Of a DNA stretch of 64,000 bases, positions 1 to 8,189 are shown one piece after another. The notes beneath the pieces are model-generated. The model did no database searches, was not told where the DNA came from, and worked only from the letters and a program-made list of their open reading frames with translations. Both the position numbers and the translations under genes were made by a program. The first letter of the stretch is position 1. The number at the start of each line of letters is the position of its first letter. Source of the DNA: CAIXLI01 sp964587125 (lineage in GTDB: Bacteria; Pseudomonadota; Alphaproteobacteria; UBA9219); the NCBI GenBank assembly GCA_964587125.1, contig CAZPKC010000001.1:62001-126000 (forward strand), read 5' to 3'.

Positions 1-29
1 TCTGGCTGAACGGCAGAAACGCATCATGA
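1..29 (+). CDS. 3' end of an upstream gene (partial)
   Basis: The window opens inside a reading frame whose last residues are WLNGRNAS, followed by a TGA at 27-29. That stop overlaps the plsC start codon as ATGA, which indicates translational coupling in one operon. Too little is present to name the product. YdcF-like proteins often precede plsC in alphaproteobacteria, but that is only a guess from context. Confidence 0.4.
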
Positions 30-733
30 ATTTTCTTCGCTCTCTTTGGTTCAACCTCACTTTTTACGCCGCCAATCTGGTCATGAGCGTGGGGCTTTGC
101 GGCGTTTTGTTCCTGCCGCGCGAGAAAATCGTGAAAGCGGTGCATATCTGGCTCTCCGCCGTCGCGTGGATCGAAAACCACGTCGGCGGCATCAAATACA
201 AAATCGTCGGGCGCGAGAACATCCCAAAAGGTGCGTGCCTTATCGCCTCCAAGCACCAATCGGAATGGGAAACGTTCAAGATGCACCTGATTTTGAACGA
301 TCCCGCTATTGTCTTGAAGCGCGAGCTTTTGAAAATTCCTTTGATCGGCTGGTATATGAGCCGCTCCGGCTCGATCCCCATTGACCGAGGCTCGCCCACA
401 AAATCCATGCTCGCGATGCTTCCCGCCGCGCGAAAAGCTGCGGCGGATGGCCGTCCCATCGTGATTTTCCCCGAAGGCACGCGCGTGGCCGTCGGCGAAT
501 CCCGCCCCTATAAGAGCGGCGTGATGGCTCTGTATCAGTATTTGAATATTCCGGTCGTGCCCTTGGCGCTCAATTCAGGGTTGTTGTGGCCGAAGAACAG
601 CTTTTTCAAAAAATCCGGCACGATTACCGTCGAATTTCTGCCGCCTATTCCATCAGGCCTTCCGCGCGAGGAAATGATGCGAAGACTGCGCGACGAATTA
701 GAAACGGCGGCGGCGAGATTGGCAAAGATTTAG
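26..733 (+). CDS. plsC: 1-acyl-sn-glycerol-3-phosphate acyltransferase
   Basis: It transfers an acyl chain to lysophosphatidic acid to make phosphatidic acid, the second acylation of phospholipid synthesis, at the inner membrane. The 235-residue protein has a hydrophobic N-terminus (about 5-30), the acyltransferase block KHQSEWET with His77 and Glu82, and the substrate-binding FPEGTR motif at 148-153. Many PlsC proteins have HX4D; the HX4E form seen here also occurs in proteobacterial relatives, so I do not treat it as inactivating. Length is normal. The start overlaps the previous stop (ATGA), and the 3' end overlaps the convergent glycosyltransferase gene by 4 bases. Confidence 0.93.
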   Translation: MNFLRSLWFNLTFYAANLVMSVGLCGVLFLPREKIVKAVHIWLSAVAWIENHVGGIKYKIVGRENIPKGACLIASKHQSEWETFKMHLILNDPAIVLKRELLKIPLIGWYMSRSGSIPIDRGSPTKSMLAMLPAARKAAADGRPIVIFPEGTRVAVGESRPYKSGVMALYQYLNIPVVPLALNSGLLWPKNSFFKKSGTITVEFLPPIPSGLPREEMMRRLRDELETAAARLAKI

Positions 734-1665
734 CGCGCCGACAAAATGGCGTCCCACGCGTCCCTGACGCCTTTTTGGAACGTTTCGGGCGTGTAAAGCA
801 ACAATGTTTTCCGACACGCGGCGCGATATGTTTCGATCTCCACGCCCGATGTTTGGCTTAAATCCACCGCTTGCGCCAGCGCTTCGATACATGCGGGAAA
901 ATCATCCTCTCCGGCCCAGAATCCGTTTTCGGGCGACGCGTATTCGCGGCCTCCGATGCCCGTGAATCCCGCCACGACGCAACCCGAAGCCATTGCTTCA
1001 AGCGGTGTAAGACCAAAGCCCTCGAGGCGGCTGAGCGAAAGAAAAACTTTCGCTTTGCCCATGCGCCGCGCAACTTCGGCTTCGTTGGCATTGGCGATTT
1101 CGATCCATTCCCAATCGCGGAATTTTGGATAGGAAAAACAAAACATATCGCGGATATAGGCGGCCTCGATCGCGCGTTTGCGCGGCATGAAGGCGATTGC
1201 GTTACGCTTTTCCGGCGCAGGACGGAATGACGTGGGATCGACAGCGCACGGCACGATGTATGCGCGGAGCGTCGGATGACGCTTGCGGCAATGATCGAAG
1301 ATCGTCTTGCTGCTGCATAGAATGTCGGTCACGCCGTAATCGGCATAGCTTCCCCCGTCCCCGATCCCGAGCGCGCCGTAAAAATGGTTTTGGCTGTAGA
1401 TTGCCTTGCGTTGGGGAAGGCGCGAAAAATCGGCCAGAATGTGGGGCTGGTCTTCGGGAAGGACGTAAAAATGTTCGGCCTTGGGCAAAAAAATGCCCTG
1501 CCCCACGATGGGTGCTTTCGATTCAAACCACGAGGGACGCGCGCCGTTCTGCTCGAAAACGGCGGCGTCGCGGCCTTGCGCTATCAGCGCCTCGGCCATG
1601 CGGAAAATATGCTTGATGCCGCCATTGATGACGGAAACCGGAGGGCAGAAGAAAACGATTTTCAT
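730..1665 (-). CDS. glycosyltransferase (GT4-like)
   Basis: This 311-residue protein opens with the Rossmann-like segment MKIVFFCPPVSVINGGIKH, typical of GT-B fold enzymes. It carries the donor-binding stretch EGFGLTPLEAMASG at about 210-225, with the spaced glutamates of retaining family 4 transferases. It should move a sugar from a nucleotide-sugar to a lipid or glycan acceptor in the cytoplasm; the substrate cannot be told. It is slightly shorter than typical GT4 enzymes (350-400) because the N-terminal domain is compact. It converges on plsC with a 4-base overlap and has no obvious operon partner. Confidence 0.75.
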   Translation of the reverse strand: MKIVFFCPPVSVINGGIKHIFRMAEALIAQGRDAAVFEQNGARPSWFESKAPIVGQGIFLPKAEHFYVLPEDQPHILADFSRLPQRKAIYSQNHFYGALGIGDGGSYADYGVTDILCSSKTIFDHCRKRHPTLRAYIVPCAVDPTSFRPAPEKRNAIAFMPRKRAIEAAYIRDMFCFSYPKFRDWEWIEIANANEAEVARRMGKAKVFLSLSRLEGFGLTPLEAMASGCVVAGFTGIGGREYASPENGFWAGEDDFPACIEALAQAVDLSQTSGVEIETYRAACRKTLLLYTPETFQKGVRDAWDAILSAR

Positions 1666-1742
1666 TACCGCGCCCCCTTTTGTTTAAACGGCAAGAGAAG
1701 GGTTTAAAGCATTTTGGCCTTCGCCCGGGCCCCACGCGAAGG

Positions 1743-2048
1743 CTACGGCGCCTCGTCTTCGACGACTTCGACGACTTCCTCGACGGCTTCGTCTGCCAGT
1801 TCCTCGGCGTCTTCGATCACAGCGTCTTCGGCGGCCGCGGTCACGGGAAGACCGTCGATCACCTCTTCGGCCGTATCCTTGGCAACGGCTTTCTTCTCAG
1901 TGCTGCGCCCACGGCGCGCGCGCAAAAGATTTTCAGGATCGAAAGATGTTTTGCACGCCGGGCAAACCGGCGGATTTTTTTTCATATCGTAATAGCGCTT
2001 TCCGCAAGCAGGGCAGATGCGCTTTAGTCCCCATTCCGCTTTCGACAC
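1743..2048 (-). CDS. TIGR02300-family zinc-ribbon protein with acidic tail
   Basis: The 101-residue protein starts MSKAEWGLKRICPACGKRYY. A second CPAC pair follows at about residues 29-32, so two CxxC knuckles form a predicted zinc ribbon. The C-terminal half is very acidic (Glu/Asp/Val/Ala-rich) and low in complexity. This N-terminal ribbon plus acidic tail is the hallmark of the alphaproteobacterial TIGR02300 (FYDLN acid) family, whose function is not established. It stands alone, and an intergenic stretch with a tRNA-Gly fragment lies upstream of its start. Confidence 0.85.
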   Translation of the reverse strand: MSKAEWGLKRICPACGKRYYDMKKNPPVCPACKTSFDPENLLRARRGRSTEKKAVAKDTAEEVIDGLPVTAAAEDAVIEDAEELADEAVEEVVEVVEDEAP

Positions 2049-2180
2049 GTTCCCTTCTCCCTAACACTAAGACATTCAAGGGCTTTGCCCTAAGTCCGAG
2101 ACCTCTTACACGAAAAAACACACGTGTCAACGCGTATGAGCTTCAAAAAAAGAATCGGAAAAAAGGATTCGATCATAAAG

Positions 2181-2210
2181 GGAAAAAGTTGGAGGCGACG
2201 AGGATCGAAC
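2181..2210 (-). repeat. tRNA-Gly 3'-end fragment (att-site-like)
   Basis: Read on the minus strand this stretch gives the T-loop and 3' end of a tRNA (GTTCGATCCTCGTCGCC, then TCCAACTTTTTC). It matches the intact tRNA-Gly and its downstream flank at 14421-14452 except for a 3-base gap (CGC). No other part of a tRNA is present. Such duplicated tRNA 3' ends are left by integrases that use tRNA genes. Its neighbour is a decayed mobile-element gene, which fits an old attachment site. Orientation is opposite to the intact tRNA. Confidence 0.7.
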
Positions 2211-2275
2211 AAGCAAATATCAATCTGATAAATTGGCCATTATTGAAATTTGGAAATTCAGAGTTACCCCCAAAG

Positions 2276-3691
2276 TTACCCCCAGCCCCTGATGCTTAGA
2301 AAAAAGTTTCGAACTCGTGTCGCTACCGCCAAAATTTTTTGACGAACCAATACTACAGAAGCGAACTTGTCTGTCAAGGGAAGCAAGACACTAATGGTCT
2401 CATTCAAAGCCTTTGCCGCATGGTCGCGGGCATCCTTGCCGCCATAGGCGCGTCCGGCGACCGACATTGAAAACTCTTCGGTTTTGTTGGCGTTGCGGGT
2501 TTCTACGTCTTTTTTGACCTTGATGAGATTTTCGTTGCCGGACTTAATCATAGTCTGCGTCGGGCCGAACCTTCCTCGCATTTCAAACTGCCGCCGTAAA
2601 TGCGAAGTGCGGAGAGAGTCCAGCTTGCGGACTTCGGTATCGACTTTGACCTTTTCCATCACGGCGGGGTTTCCCGATGCAATGGCTTTGATCTCGGCAT
2701 AGGTCAAAGCGCCGCCGTTGATGTCCTCGGCGGTGCGAACGGAGGTGTCGCCGTTCATAACCTGTTGGATAAACTTCGCCTTGGTTTCCAAAGTCTGCCA
2801 CATATAGGCATCAAACGAGCCTTCGGTGACGTAACGGCATATCCGCACCGCGCTGTTTTCATTGCCCTGCCGTAAAATGCGCCCGTCGCGCTGTTCGATG
2901 TCGCGGGGACGCCACGGTGCGTCGATGTTGTGGGAAGCATAGAGCTTACGCTGCACGTTGGTTCCGGCTCCCATTTTCTCGGTCGAGCCGAGCAAAACGC
3001 GCACCTGTCCGCTGTTGACCTTATCGAACAACGCCTGTTTTGCTGCGTCGGTATCGGCTTCGTGAATGAAGACGATCTCATGCGGAGGAACGCCGCGCTC
3101 GATAAGTCCGAGGCGAATAGCTCCATAAACGTGAAAACGATCGGGGCAGGGCGTCGATATGTCGCAAAAAGCCAATTGCGTGGCGCGTAGGGCTTCCGTT
3201 TCCTTCCAGATAGCAAATATCTCTTGGGTTGCTAGGCTGACCTTCGATTGCGGGTGGGGCAATGCCAGCGGGTTGATAAGGCGCATGTCGAGCGCGGCTT
3301 TGCGCCCGTCGCCGGTGATCTTCAGCATATTGTCGTTTTTCGGATCGACGCTGCCGTTTTTGATCTTTTCGGAACGTTCCATCAGTCCGTTCACGAACGC
3401 TTTCAGTTCTGGCGTTGCGGGAGCGATGATAATGCGGTTCTTGCCTCCTTCGAGCGCGGGACGCGGCAGGTCGAGCATTTCCGACGTTTGCACGTCGGCA
3501 AAGTCCCGAAACATGGTCAGAAGTTCCGGCAAATTGACAAACTTGGCGAAGCGCGTGTGCATCCTGTAGCCCGCGCCGGAGGGAGCAAGCTCTAATGCTG
3601 TGACCGCCTCCCCAAAGTTGGCCGCCCAAGCGTCAAACTGCGCCATGCCTGCCTTCGCCAAGGCTTCACGCGAGCCGTGGAAGCCCTTCGC
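2276..3691 (-). pseudogene. 3' fragment of a mobile-element helicase/methylase-type protein
   Basis: The frame encodes the helicase C-terminal half of a very large SNF2-like protein found on integrative elements and plasmids. Recognisable pieces are a GSTEKMGAGTNVQ block and a motif VI-like stretch RDIEQRDGRILRQGN. Full-length relatives exceed 1,500 residues, whereas only about 470 remain. A TTG at 3659-3661 could act as a start, but homologous-looking sequence (KGFHGSREALAKAG) continues upstream of it to a TAA at 3692-3694. The 5' part is therefore lost rather than the start being internal. It ends 66 bases from the tRNA-Gly fragment and is probably a relic of an excised or deleted element. 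Confidence 0.75.
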
Positions 3692-3947
3692 TTAAGAATG
3701 GCGCATGTGAACCGCAAGATTTATTGCCGCTTGGCTTTACAAAACAAGAAATGGCAGACTTCTGGCACATGGCAAATGCAATGGCGAACGTCGAGTTGAA
3801 GATTGTGGAGCACTTGTCTTTTCCAAAGTTCAAGAGGGTAATACCACCTACAGTCCTTTTTGGGTTATCAAAACATAGTACGATAACATCCTCTGCGTTG
3901 CCGCCTCCTTGCCGCCCGATTCAGAAAAAATTCCAAAGGAACGTCCA

Positions 3948-4826
3948 ATGACCAAACTGGACATGCAAAAAGTCGTTAGGCTGATCGAGGAAGTTGCCAA
4001 GCAGGAAATTCTCCCGCGCTTTGGCAAACTTAGCGAAAGCGATATCGCTTATAAGCAACCCGATGATCCCGTCACCGTCGCCGACGAGGGGGCTGAAAGA
4101 ATTCTGACCGAACGGCTGGTCGATATGATGCCCGGTGCGCTTGTTGTCGGAGAGGAAGCCTGTTCCCGCGATCCCTCCATTCTTAACCGTTTTGCCGAGG
4201 ACAGGCCGGTATTCGTGATCGACCCCATAGATGGTACGCGCCACTTTGCGGCAGGGCGGCCAACTTTCTTTACGATGGTTGCTCTGGTTGAGAAAAACGA
4301 AATTATTGCCGGTTTCGTCCATCATCCTTTATCCGGCGAAACTATGACGGCGGAAAAAGGTGGCGGTGCTTGGTTGAACGGCAAGAGGCTTCGCGCTCTT
4401 GCGCCTGTACCGTTGCGCGAGGCCAGAGGAACCATAGGACAAAGGGTTTGGCATAAGCTGCCGGAAGAACGCGCCAAGCTGCAAGCCGCCATGCCTTCAA
4501 TTGAGTGCAACCCTCTATCCGGCTATGCCGCGCCACGCCTTTTAATGTCGGGCACTTATTTCGGCCTCACGGAGGCCGTGCCGCAAACGCATTTTAGATG
4601 CTGCCCGTATTGGAGCACGCCTTGGGACGATGCGGCGGCTCTTCTTGCCCATGCCGAGGGCGGCGGAGTGTTCAGTCATTGGGATGGTCAACCGTATCAG
4701 CTCACTCAATTGCGCAGGGGAATCATCATGGCTCCTAATCGCGCCATGATCGACGAAATTGTCGAATTTTTTAAGCCATACGATTTGCGGAATCAAATTT
4801 TGAAACAACAGCAATTGAAACTCTAA
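3948..4826 (+). CDS. inositol monophosphatase-family phosphatase (HisN/CysQ-like)
   Basis: A 292-residue member of the Mg-dependent inositol monophosphatase superfamily. Metal-site motifs are visible: GEE at 68-70, DPIDGT at 92-97 and WDDAA at 226-230. Substrates in this family include histidinol phosphate, inositol phosphate and PAP, and the sequence alone does not decide; the DPIDGTRHFA form resembles HisN-type enzymes. The ATG at 3948 is chosen because AAAGGA lies 8 bases upstream; the open frame extends 13 codons further without a better site. The 250 bases before it hold no convincing gene. A small gene follows after 21 bases. Confidence 0.82.
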   Translation: MTKLDMQKVVRLIEEVAKQEILPRFGKLSESDIAYKQPDDPVTVADEGAERILTERLVDMMPGALVVGEEACSRDPSILNRFAEDRPVFVIDPIDGTRHFAAGRPTFFTMVALVEKNEIIAGFVHHPLSGETMTAEKGGGAWLNGKRLRALAPVPLREARGTIGQRVWHKLPEERAKLQAAMPSIECNPLSGYAAPRLLMSGTYFGLTEAVPQTHFRCCPYWSTPWDDAAALLAHAEGGGVFSHWDGQPYQLTQLRRGIIMAPNRAMIDEIVEFFKPYDLRNQILKQQQLKL

Positions 4827-4847
4827 AAATATTTAAGGAGCCGTATT

Positions 4848-5033
4848 ATGAGCTTTGCCATAAACAAGCCGACCACCCTTGATACAAGCAAGGTTGAGAG
4901 AGATTCCAAAAATACGGAATACGAAATCAAATTGGAATGTCTTGACACCGGCAAGGGGCTTTTCGACTTCCTCGACGATATTGAAATCGCGCTGGATTCC
5001 AACACCCATTGGTGCATGTCGAATATGAGGTAA
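4848..5033 (+). CDS. small hypothetical protein
   Basis: A 61-residue protein (begins MSFAINKPTTLDTSKVERD, ends THWCMSNMR) preceded by a good ribosome site, AAGGAG, about 9 bases before the ATG. It lies 21 bases after the phosphatase gene and is probably co-transcribed. It is soluble and mildly acidic, with one late cysteine and no signal peptide or membrane segment. I do not recognise a family. The ribosome site is the main reason to accept it, and it could be the shortened remnant of a longer gene. Confidence 0.45.
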   Translation: MSFAINKPTTLDTSKVERDSKNTEYEIKLECLDTGKGLFDFLDDIEIALDSNTHWCMSNMR

Positions 5034-5171
5034 GCTCTTTCGGATCGTTCGGCGTTGCTTCGTCATATCGGCTGGCAAAACTGGAATCCTATCGCCATAA
5101 TGGCACAACAGGTCGTCAGGCGTTGCAAGCCCCTTTGGGAAACAGTAAAATCCTATAGGAGTTGGGGGGTG

Positions 5172-5211
5172 AAAAATGCCCGCTCAACAGCTTTGCGCCG
5201 GAGCGGGCATT
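5172..5211 (-). terminator. rho-independent terminator
   Basis: An 11-bp perfect stem (AATGCCCGCTC at 5175-5185 with GAGCGGGCATT at 5201-5211) is followed, on the minus strand, by a run of five T. It sits just 3' of the minus-strand tRNA-like gene and would end that transcript. Confidence 0.75.
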
Positions 5212-5213
5212 CG

Positions 5214-5301
5214 CATAGGGAGCGGGATTCGAACCCGCGATACCGTCGCCGGTATATCCTGTTTTCAGTAGGACGCCTTAAACCACTCGCGCCATCCCTC
5301 C
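5214..5301 (-). tRNA. class II (Ser-like) tRNA, probably degenerate
   Basis: The minus strand folds as a tRNA with a long variable arm (TACCG-GCGA-CGGTA), an intact T arm (GCGGG TTCGAAT CCCGC) and a Ser/Leu-type D loop. Several features are abnormal. The D stem carries an extra G. The acceptor pairs GGAGGGA with TCCCTAT, including a mismatch and a G-T. The anticodon stem closes with an A-C mismatch. The only register with U33 gives anticodon GAA (Phe), which does not fit a class II body. No CCA is encoded, while the five other tRNAs here all encode it. It may be a pseudogene or an unusual tRNA-Ser. Confidence 0.55.
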
Positions 5302-5312
5302 AAAGGTGAACC

Positions 5313-5342
5313 AAAAGGGCATCCCGTTTCCGGGATGCCCTT
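5313..5342 (-). terminator. strong hairpin, terminator on the minus strand
   Basis: A perfect 12-bp stem (AAGGGCATCCCG at 5315-5326 and its complement at 5331-5342) closes on a TTTC loop. On the minus strand it is followed by T residues, as for an intrinsic terminator. It would stop transcripts coming from the candidate RNA region at 5350-5660. Confidence 0.65.
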
Positions 5343-5453
5343 CAGTTCTCAGAACAGCCTACCGATGGTCAGGCAGCTGAAGCCATTTTGGATAGAACTT
5401 CCACCCAAAGCCCAGACCGAACCTAAAACCGGTCGACTGGCTGGCTTCGAGAC

Positions 5454-5640
5454 AAAAAAATGCACACAACATGTACATCTCCGTTGCTCGTGTGCGGGGT
5501 CCCTTACGGTAGCCGACTCGCACATAAGGCCAGCAGTGGGGTCAGTTGATTTTAGCCTGATTGGTCGACCCCGACACGCCTCGGCTATTTCGTTGTGATG
5601 TGAGATAGGGAGTGTGGGGTCGCGTTTCAAGACCTTACGC
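5454..5640 (-). ncRNA. candidate structured non-coding RNA
   Basis: No open frame here looks coding. On the minus strand a nested fold is visible: a 7-bp helix (TAGCCGA with TCGGCTA; plus-strand arms 5581-5587 and 5510-5516) encloses a 6-bp GGGGTC/GACCCC helix (5567-5572 with 5538-5543). A second GACCCC copy lies on each side and could pair alternatively. The region ends in a GCACAC/GTGTGC hairpin followed by seven T (5454-5460), a good terminator. It lies between tRNA genes with their own terminators, as free-standing RNA genes often do. 6S RNA is one family to test; I cannot assign it by eye. Confidence 0.35.
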
Positions 5641-5725
5641 CACCAAAAAATGCAGGGCACAAAACCAAAATGCAAGATCGGCGATGATTCTCAACGAATG
5701 AGCCAATAATTATGGAAAATGTGAG

Positions 5726-5766
5726 AAAAACAGCCCTTTCCGTATCTTTCGGGAAGGGCCGTTTTC
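5726..5766 (-). terminator. terminator after tRNA-Arg (possibly bidirectional)
   Basis: A 9-bp stem (GCCCTTTCC at 5733-5741 with GGGAAGGGC at 5751-5759) is flanked by AAAAA on the left and TTTT on the right, so T-runs follow the hairpin on both strands. It lies downstream of the minus-strand tRNA-Arg gene. Confidence 0.65.
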
Positions 5767-5810
5767 TTGCGGCATTTTGCCTTTGCCGTGATTCCCCGGT
5801 GATTCCCGGA

Positions 5811-5845
5811 GCACTTTCCAGAAAAGCAAGACTTCTGGAAAGTGC
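5811..5845. repeat. 13-bp perfect inverted repeat
   Basis: GCACTTTCCAGAA (5811-5823) and its exact complement (5833-5845) are separated by 9 bases. There is no T-run on either side. It lies 9 bases from the 3' end of tRNA-Arg, so it may be a processing or stability hairpin of the tRNA transcript rather than the terminator proper. Confidence 0.6.
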
Positions 5846-5854
5846 AGTAAATAT

Positions 5855-5931
5855 TGGCGGACCCGGCGAGATTCGAACTCGCAACCTTTGCCTTCGGAGG
5901 GCAGCGCTCTATCCAGTTGAACTACGGGTCC
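5855..5931 (-). tRNA. tRNA-Arg(CCG)
   Basis: The minus strand gives a standard 77-base tRNA. The acceptor is GGACCCG with CGGGTCC, the T arm is GCGAG TTCGAAT CTCGC, and the anticodon loop CTCCGAA reads anticodon CCG (Arg, codon CGG). CCA is encoded (TGG at 5855-5857 on the plus strand). One mismatch closes the base of the anticodon stem. Confidence 0.93.
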
Positions 5932-6003
5932 TGCAGGGCAGGGTGAACACGGCTTTGCCACAAATAGTTTAAAATTTCTACCTTTATGCGCCAAAGGCCG
6001 GAT

Positions 6004-7683
6004 TTAGCGCGTCGTCGTGCGTTCGCGGTATTTATTGGTAATGGGGTAGCGCCGGTCGCGGCTTAGATTGCGGCGCGTGATTTTGACGCCCGGGGGCCCC
6101 TGACGCCTTTTGTATTCCGATTTATCCATGAGCGTCCACACGCGCGCGACTGTCGCGGGAGCAAAACCGAGATCCACGATCTCGCGCATCCCTAAATCCT
6201 GTTCGATAAGGCATTCCAGAATGCCGTCGAGAACGTCGTAAGGCGGCAGGCTGTCCTGATCTTTTTGGTTGGGGCGCAACTCGGCCGTCGGCGCTTTGGT
6301 CAGCACGCGCTCGGAAATAATCGCGCCTTGCGGCCCCAGAGCCGAAGAGGGCTTATGCGCGTTGCGCCAGCGCGCGGCGTTATAGACCTCGGTTTTATAT
6401 ACATCCTTGAGCACGGCGAATCCGCCGCACATGTCTCCGTACAGCGTCGCATAGCCGACCGACATTTCCGATTTATTGCCGGTCGAAAGAACCATATATC
6501 CGGTGGCGTTCGACAAAGCCATAAGGATCAATCCCCGGCAACGCGCCTGAATGTTTTCCTGAGGCACTCCCTGCAATTTGTCGCTAAGGACGGGCGATAA
6601 AGCGGAATCGAAAACTTTCATCGCTTCGGTGATCGGGATGACGTCGAGCCTGCAGCCGAGCGTTTTCGCCAAGGCTTCCGCGTCCTCGGTGCTTTCTTCC
6701 GACGTATAGGGTGAGGGCAGCATGATGCCCCACACGCGGTTCGCGCCTAACGCATCGACGGCGATCGCCGCGGCCAAAGAGCTGTCCACGCCGCCCGAAA
6801 GCCCCAGGACGACGCCCGCGAAATTGTTTTTGTTCACGTAATCGCGCAAGCCCGTCATCAGCGCGTGATAGATATTGCATGCGCGGTTTGGCGACGGCTC
6901 TACCGCTTTCTTGTCGCTCGAGAGCTTTTTTTTATCCAAGCGAATGACTGTAACGTTTTCTTCCCAGGAAGGCATCGCCGCGACGATGTCGCTTTTGGCA
7001 TCGAGAGCGAAAGAAGATCCGTCGAACACCAGTTCGTCCTGTCCGCAGACCTGATTGAGATAGACCAAGGGCAAGCCCGTTTCCTTGACACGCTCGGTTG
7101 CGTGTTTAAGGCGTATATCCGTTTTATTGGATTCGGTCCTGCCGATTTCAAAGGGACTGCCGTTCGGGACGATCAGGATTTTCGCGCCGCGCGTTTTCAG
7201 ATGAACGGCGCAGGCCGGAGTCCACATATCCTCGCAAATCATCACGCCTAATTTAATGCCCCGGAACAAAAGAGGGGTGGGCAGGGGGGCTGCGGAGAAA
7301 ACGCGTTTTTCGTCGAACGGGCCGTAGTTGGGCAAATCGTATTTGAAACTTTTGCCCATGATTTTCCCGCCGTCGAGCAGCAAAACGGCGTTGTATAATC
7401 TTCCTGTCTCGCGCCACGGCGTGCCGATCAAAATCGCCGGCCCTCCATCCGACGTTTCCGCCGCGATTCTTTCGACCGCCGACTGCAAGCTGTTCTGAAA
7501 GCTCGGTTTCAGAACCAAATCCTCCGTCGGATAGCCCGAAAGATAAAGCTCCGTCGTCACCAGCAAATCCGCGCCCAAATCCGCCGCGCGTGCGCGCGCC
7601 GTCCTCAGTTTGGCGATGTTTCCGGAAATATCCCCGACTGTGGGATTAAGTTGCGCCAAAGCTATGGAAATCTTGCCCGACAT
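6004..7683 (-). CDS. nadE: glutamine-dependent NAD+ synthetase
   Basis: It amidates nicotinate adenine dinucleotide to NAD+ using glutamine and ATP, the last step of NAD synthesis in the cytoplasm. The 559-residue protein has the two-domain form. An N-terminal nitrilase-like glutaminase carries the triad Glu45, Lys114 and Cys150 (ICEDMW context). The C-terminal synthetase has the ATP-pyrophosphatase loop SGGVDSS at 296-302. Length is normal for the glutamine-using type. It is followed on the right, 9 bases away, by a small secreted-protein gene on the same strand, which would be transcribed first. Confidence 0.96.
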   Translation of the reverse strand: MSGKISIALAQLNPTVGDISGNIAKLRTARARAADLGADLLVTTELYLSGYPTEDLVLKPSFQNSLQSAVERIAAETSDGGPAILIGTPWRETGRLYNAVLLLDGGKIMGKSFKYDLPNYGPFDEKRVFSAAPLPTPLLFRGIKLGVMICEDMWTPACAVHLKTRGAKILIVPNGSPFEIGRTESNKTDIRLKHATERVKETGLPLVYLNQVCGQDELVFDGSSFALDAKSDIVAAMPSWEENVTVIRLDKKKLSSDKKAVEPSPNRACNIYHALMTGLRDYVNKNNFAGVVLGLSGGVDSSLAAAIAVDALGANRVWGIMLPSPYTSEESTEDAEALAKTLGCRLDVIPITEAMKVFDSALSPVLSDKLQGVPQENIQARCRGLILMALSNATGYMVLSTGNKSEMSVGYATLYGDMCGGFAVLKDVYKTEVYNAARWRNAHKPSSALGPQGAIISERVLTKAPTAELRPNQKDQDSLPPYDVLDGILECLIEQDLGMREIVDLGFAPATVARVWTLMDKSEYKRRQGPPGVKITRRNLSRDRRYPITNKYRERTTTR

Positions 7684-7692
7684 GAGGTTCCT

Positions 7693-8058
7693 TTATTTGG
7701 GGACGCGCGACGACGGGGCCAGTTTTTCGACTTCGGCGCGCATGGCGGCGATTTCCGCTTCCGCGCCCGACGCTATGGCCTTTCCGATGGAATCCTGATC
7801 GTTTTCCGCCTCGCCGCTGATGCAATCCATGTAGTCCTGCGCCGCGTCGGCATAGGCATTGTACTGGGAAATAAGCGCATTCATATCGTTGCCCGCCGTT
7901 TCGGGATGCGCGGCCAAAACCGACTTGGATGGAACCGGCTTTACGCATGTTGATGAATGCCATGCCGGTTGGCCGTTATCGAAGGTCAGATTTCCGGCCA
8001 AAGCCGGCATCGCGGCCAAGACTCCTACTGCCAACAAAAATCCGAAGGATTTGCGCAT
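7693..8058 (-). CDS. small secreted hypothetical protein
   Basis: A 121-residue protein with a clear signal peptide (MRKSFGFLLAVGVLAAMPALA, cleaved after ALA). The ATG at 8058 is chosen because GGGGAGGAAATC stands directly upstream; an ATG ten codons earlier lacks such a site. The mature part has two cysteines (ST-C-V near the start and MD-C-I in the middle) that could form a disulfide, then an alanine- and glutamate-rich helical tail. It is predicted periplasmic. The family is not recognised. It ends 9 bases before the nadE start and is likely in the same transcript. Confidence 0.7.
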   Translation of the reverse strand: MRKSFGFLLAVGVLAAMPALAGNLTFDNGQPAWHSSTCVKPVPSKSVLAAHPETAGNDMNALISQYNAYADAAQDYMDCISGEAENDQDSIGKAIASGAEAEIAAMRAEVEKLAPSSRVPK

Positions 8059-8189
8059 GATTTCCTCCCCTGTTTTCCCGTTAAACATACAATAATCTAG
8101 GCTTACATTGCGAATGATGCTAGTAGATATGGAGAAAGGAAATTCCTTTTTCCGATGCGCGCAGGACGCGCTTAACCATAAGGATTGAC

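Noticed and set aside
26..733. PlsC as an inactive acyltransferase because HX4D is HX4E
   Set aside because: The HX4E form occurs in other proteobacterial PlsC proteins and the FPEGTR motif is intact.
3724..3951. 75-codon plus-strand frame before the phosphatase gene
   Set aside because: No ribosome site and no protein-like pattern; it overlaps the phosphatase start and probably covers decayed element DNA.
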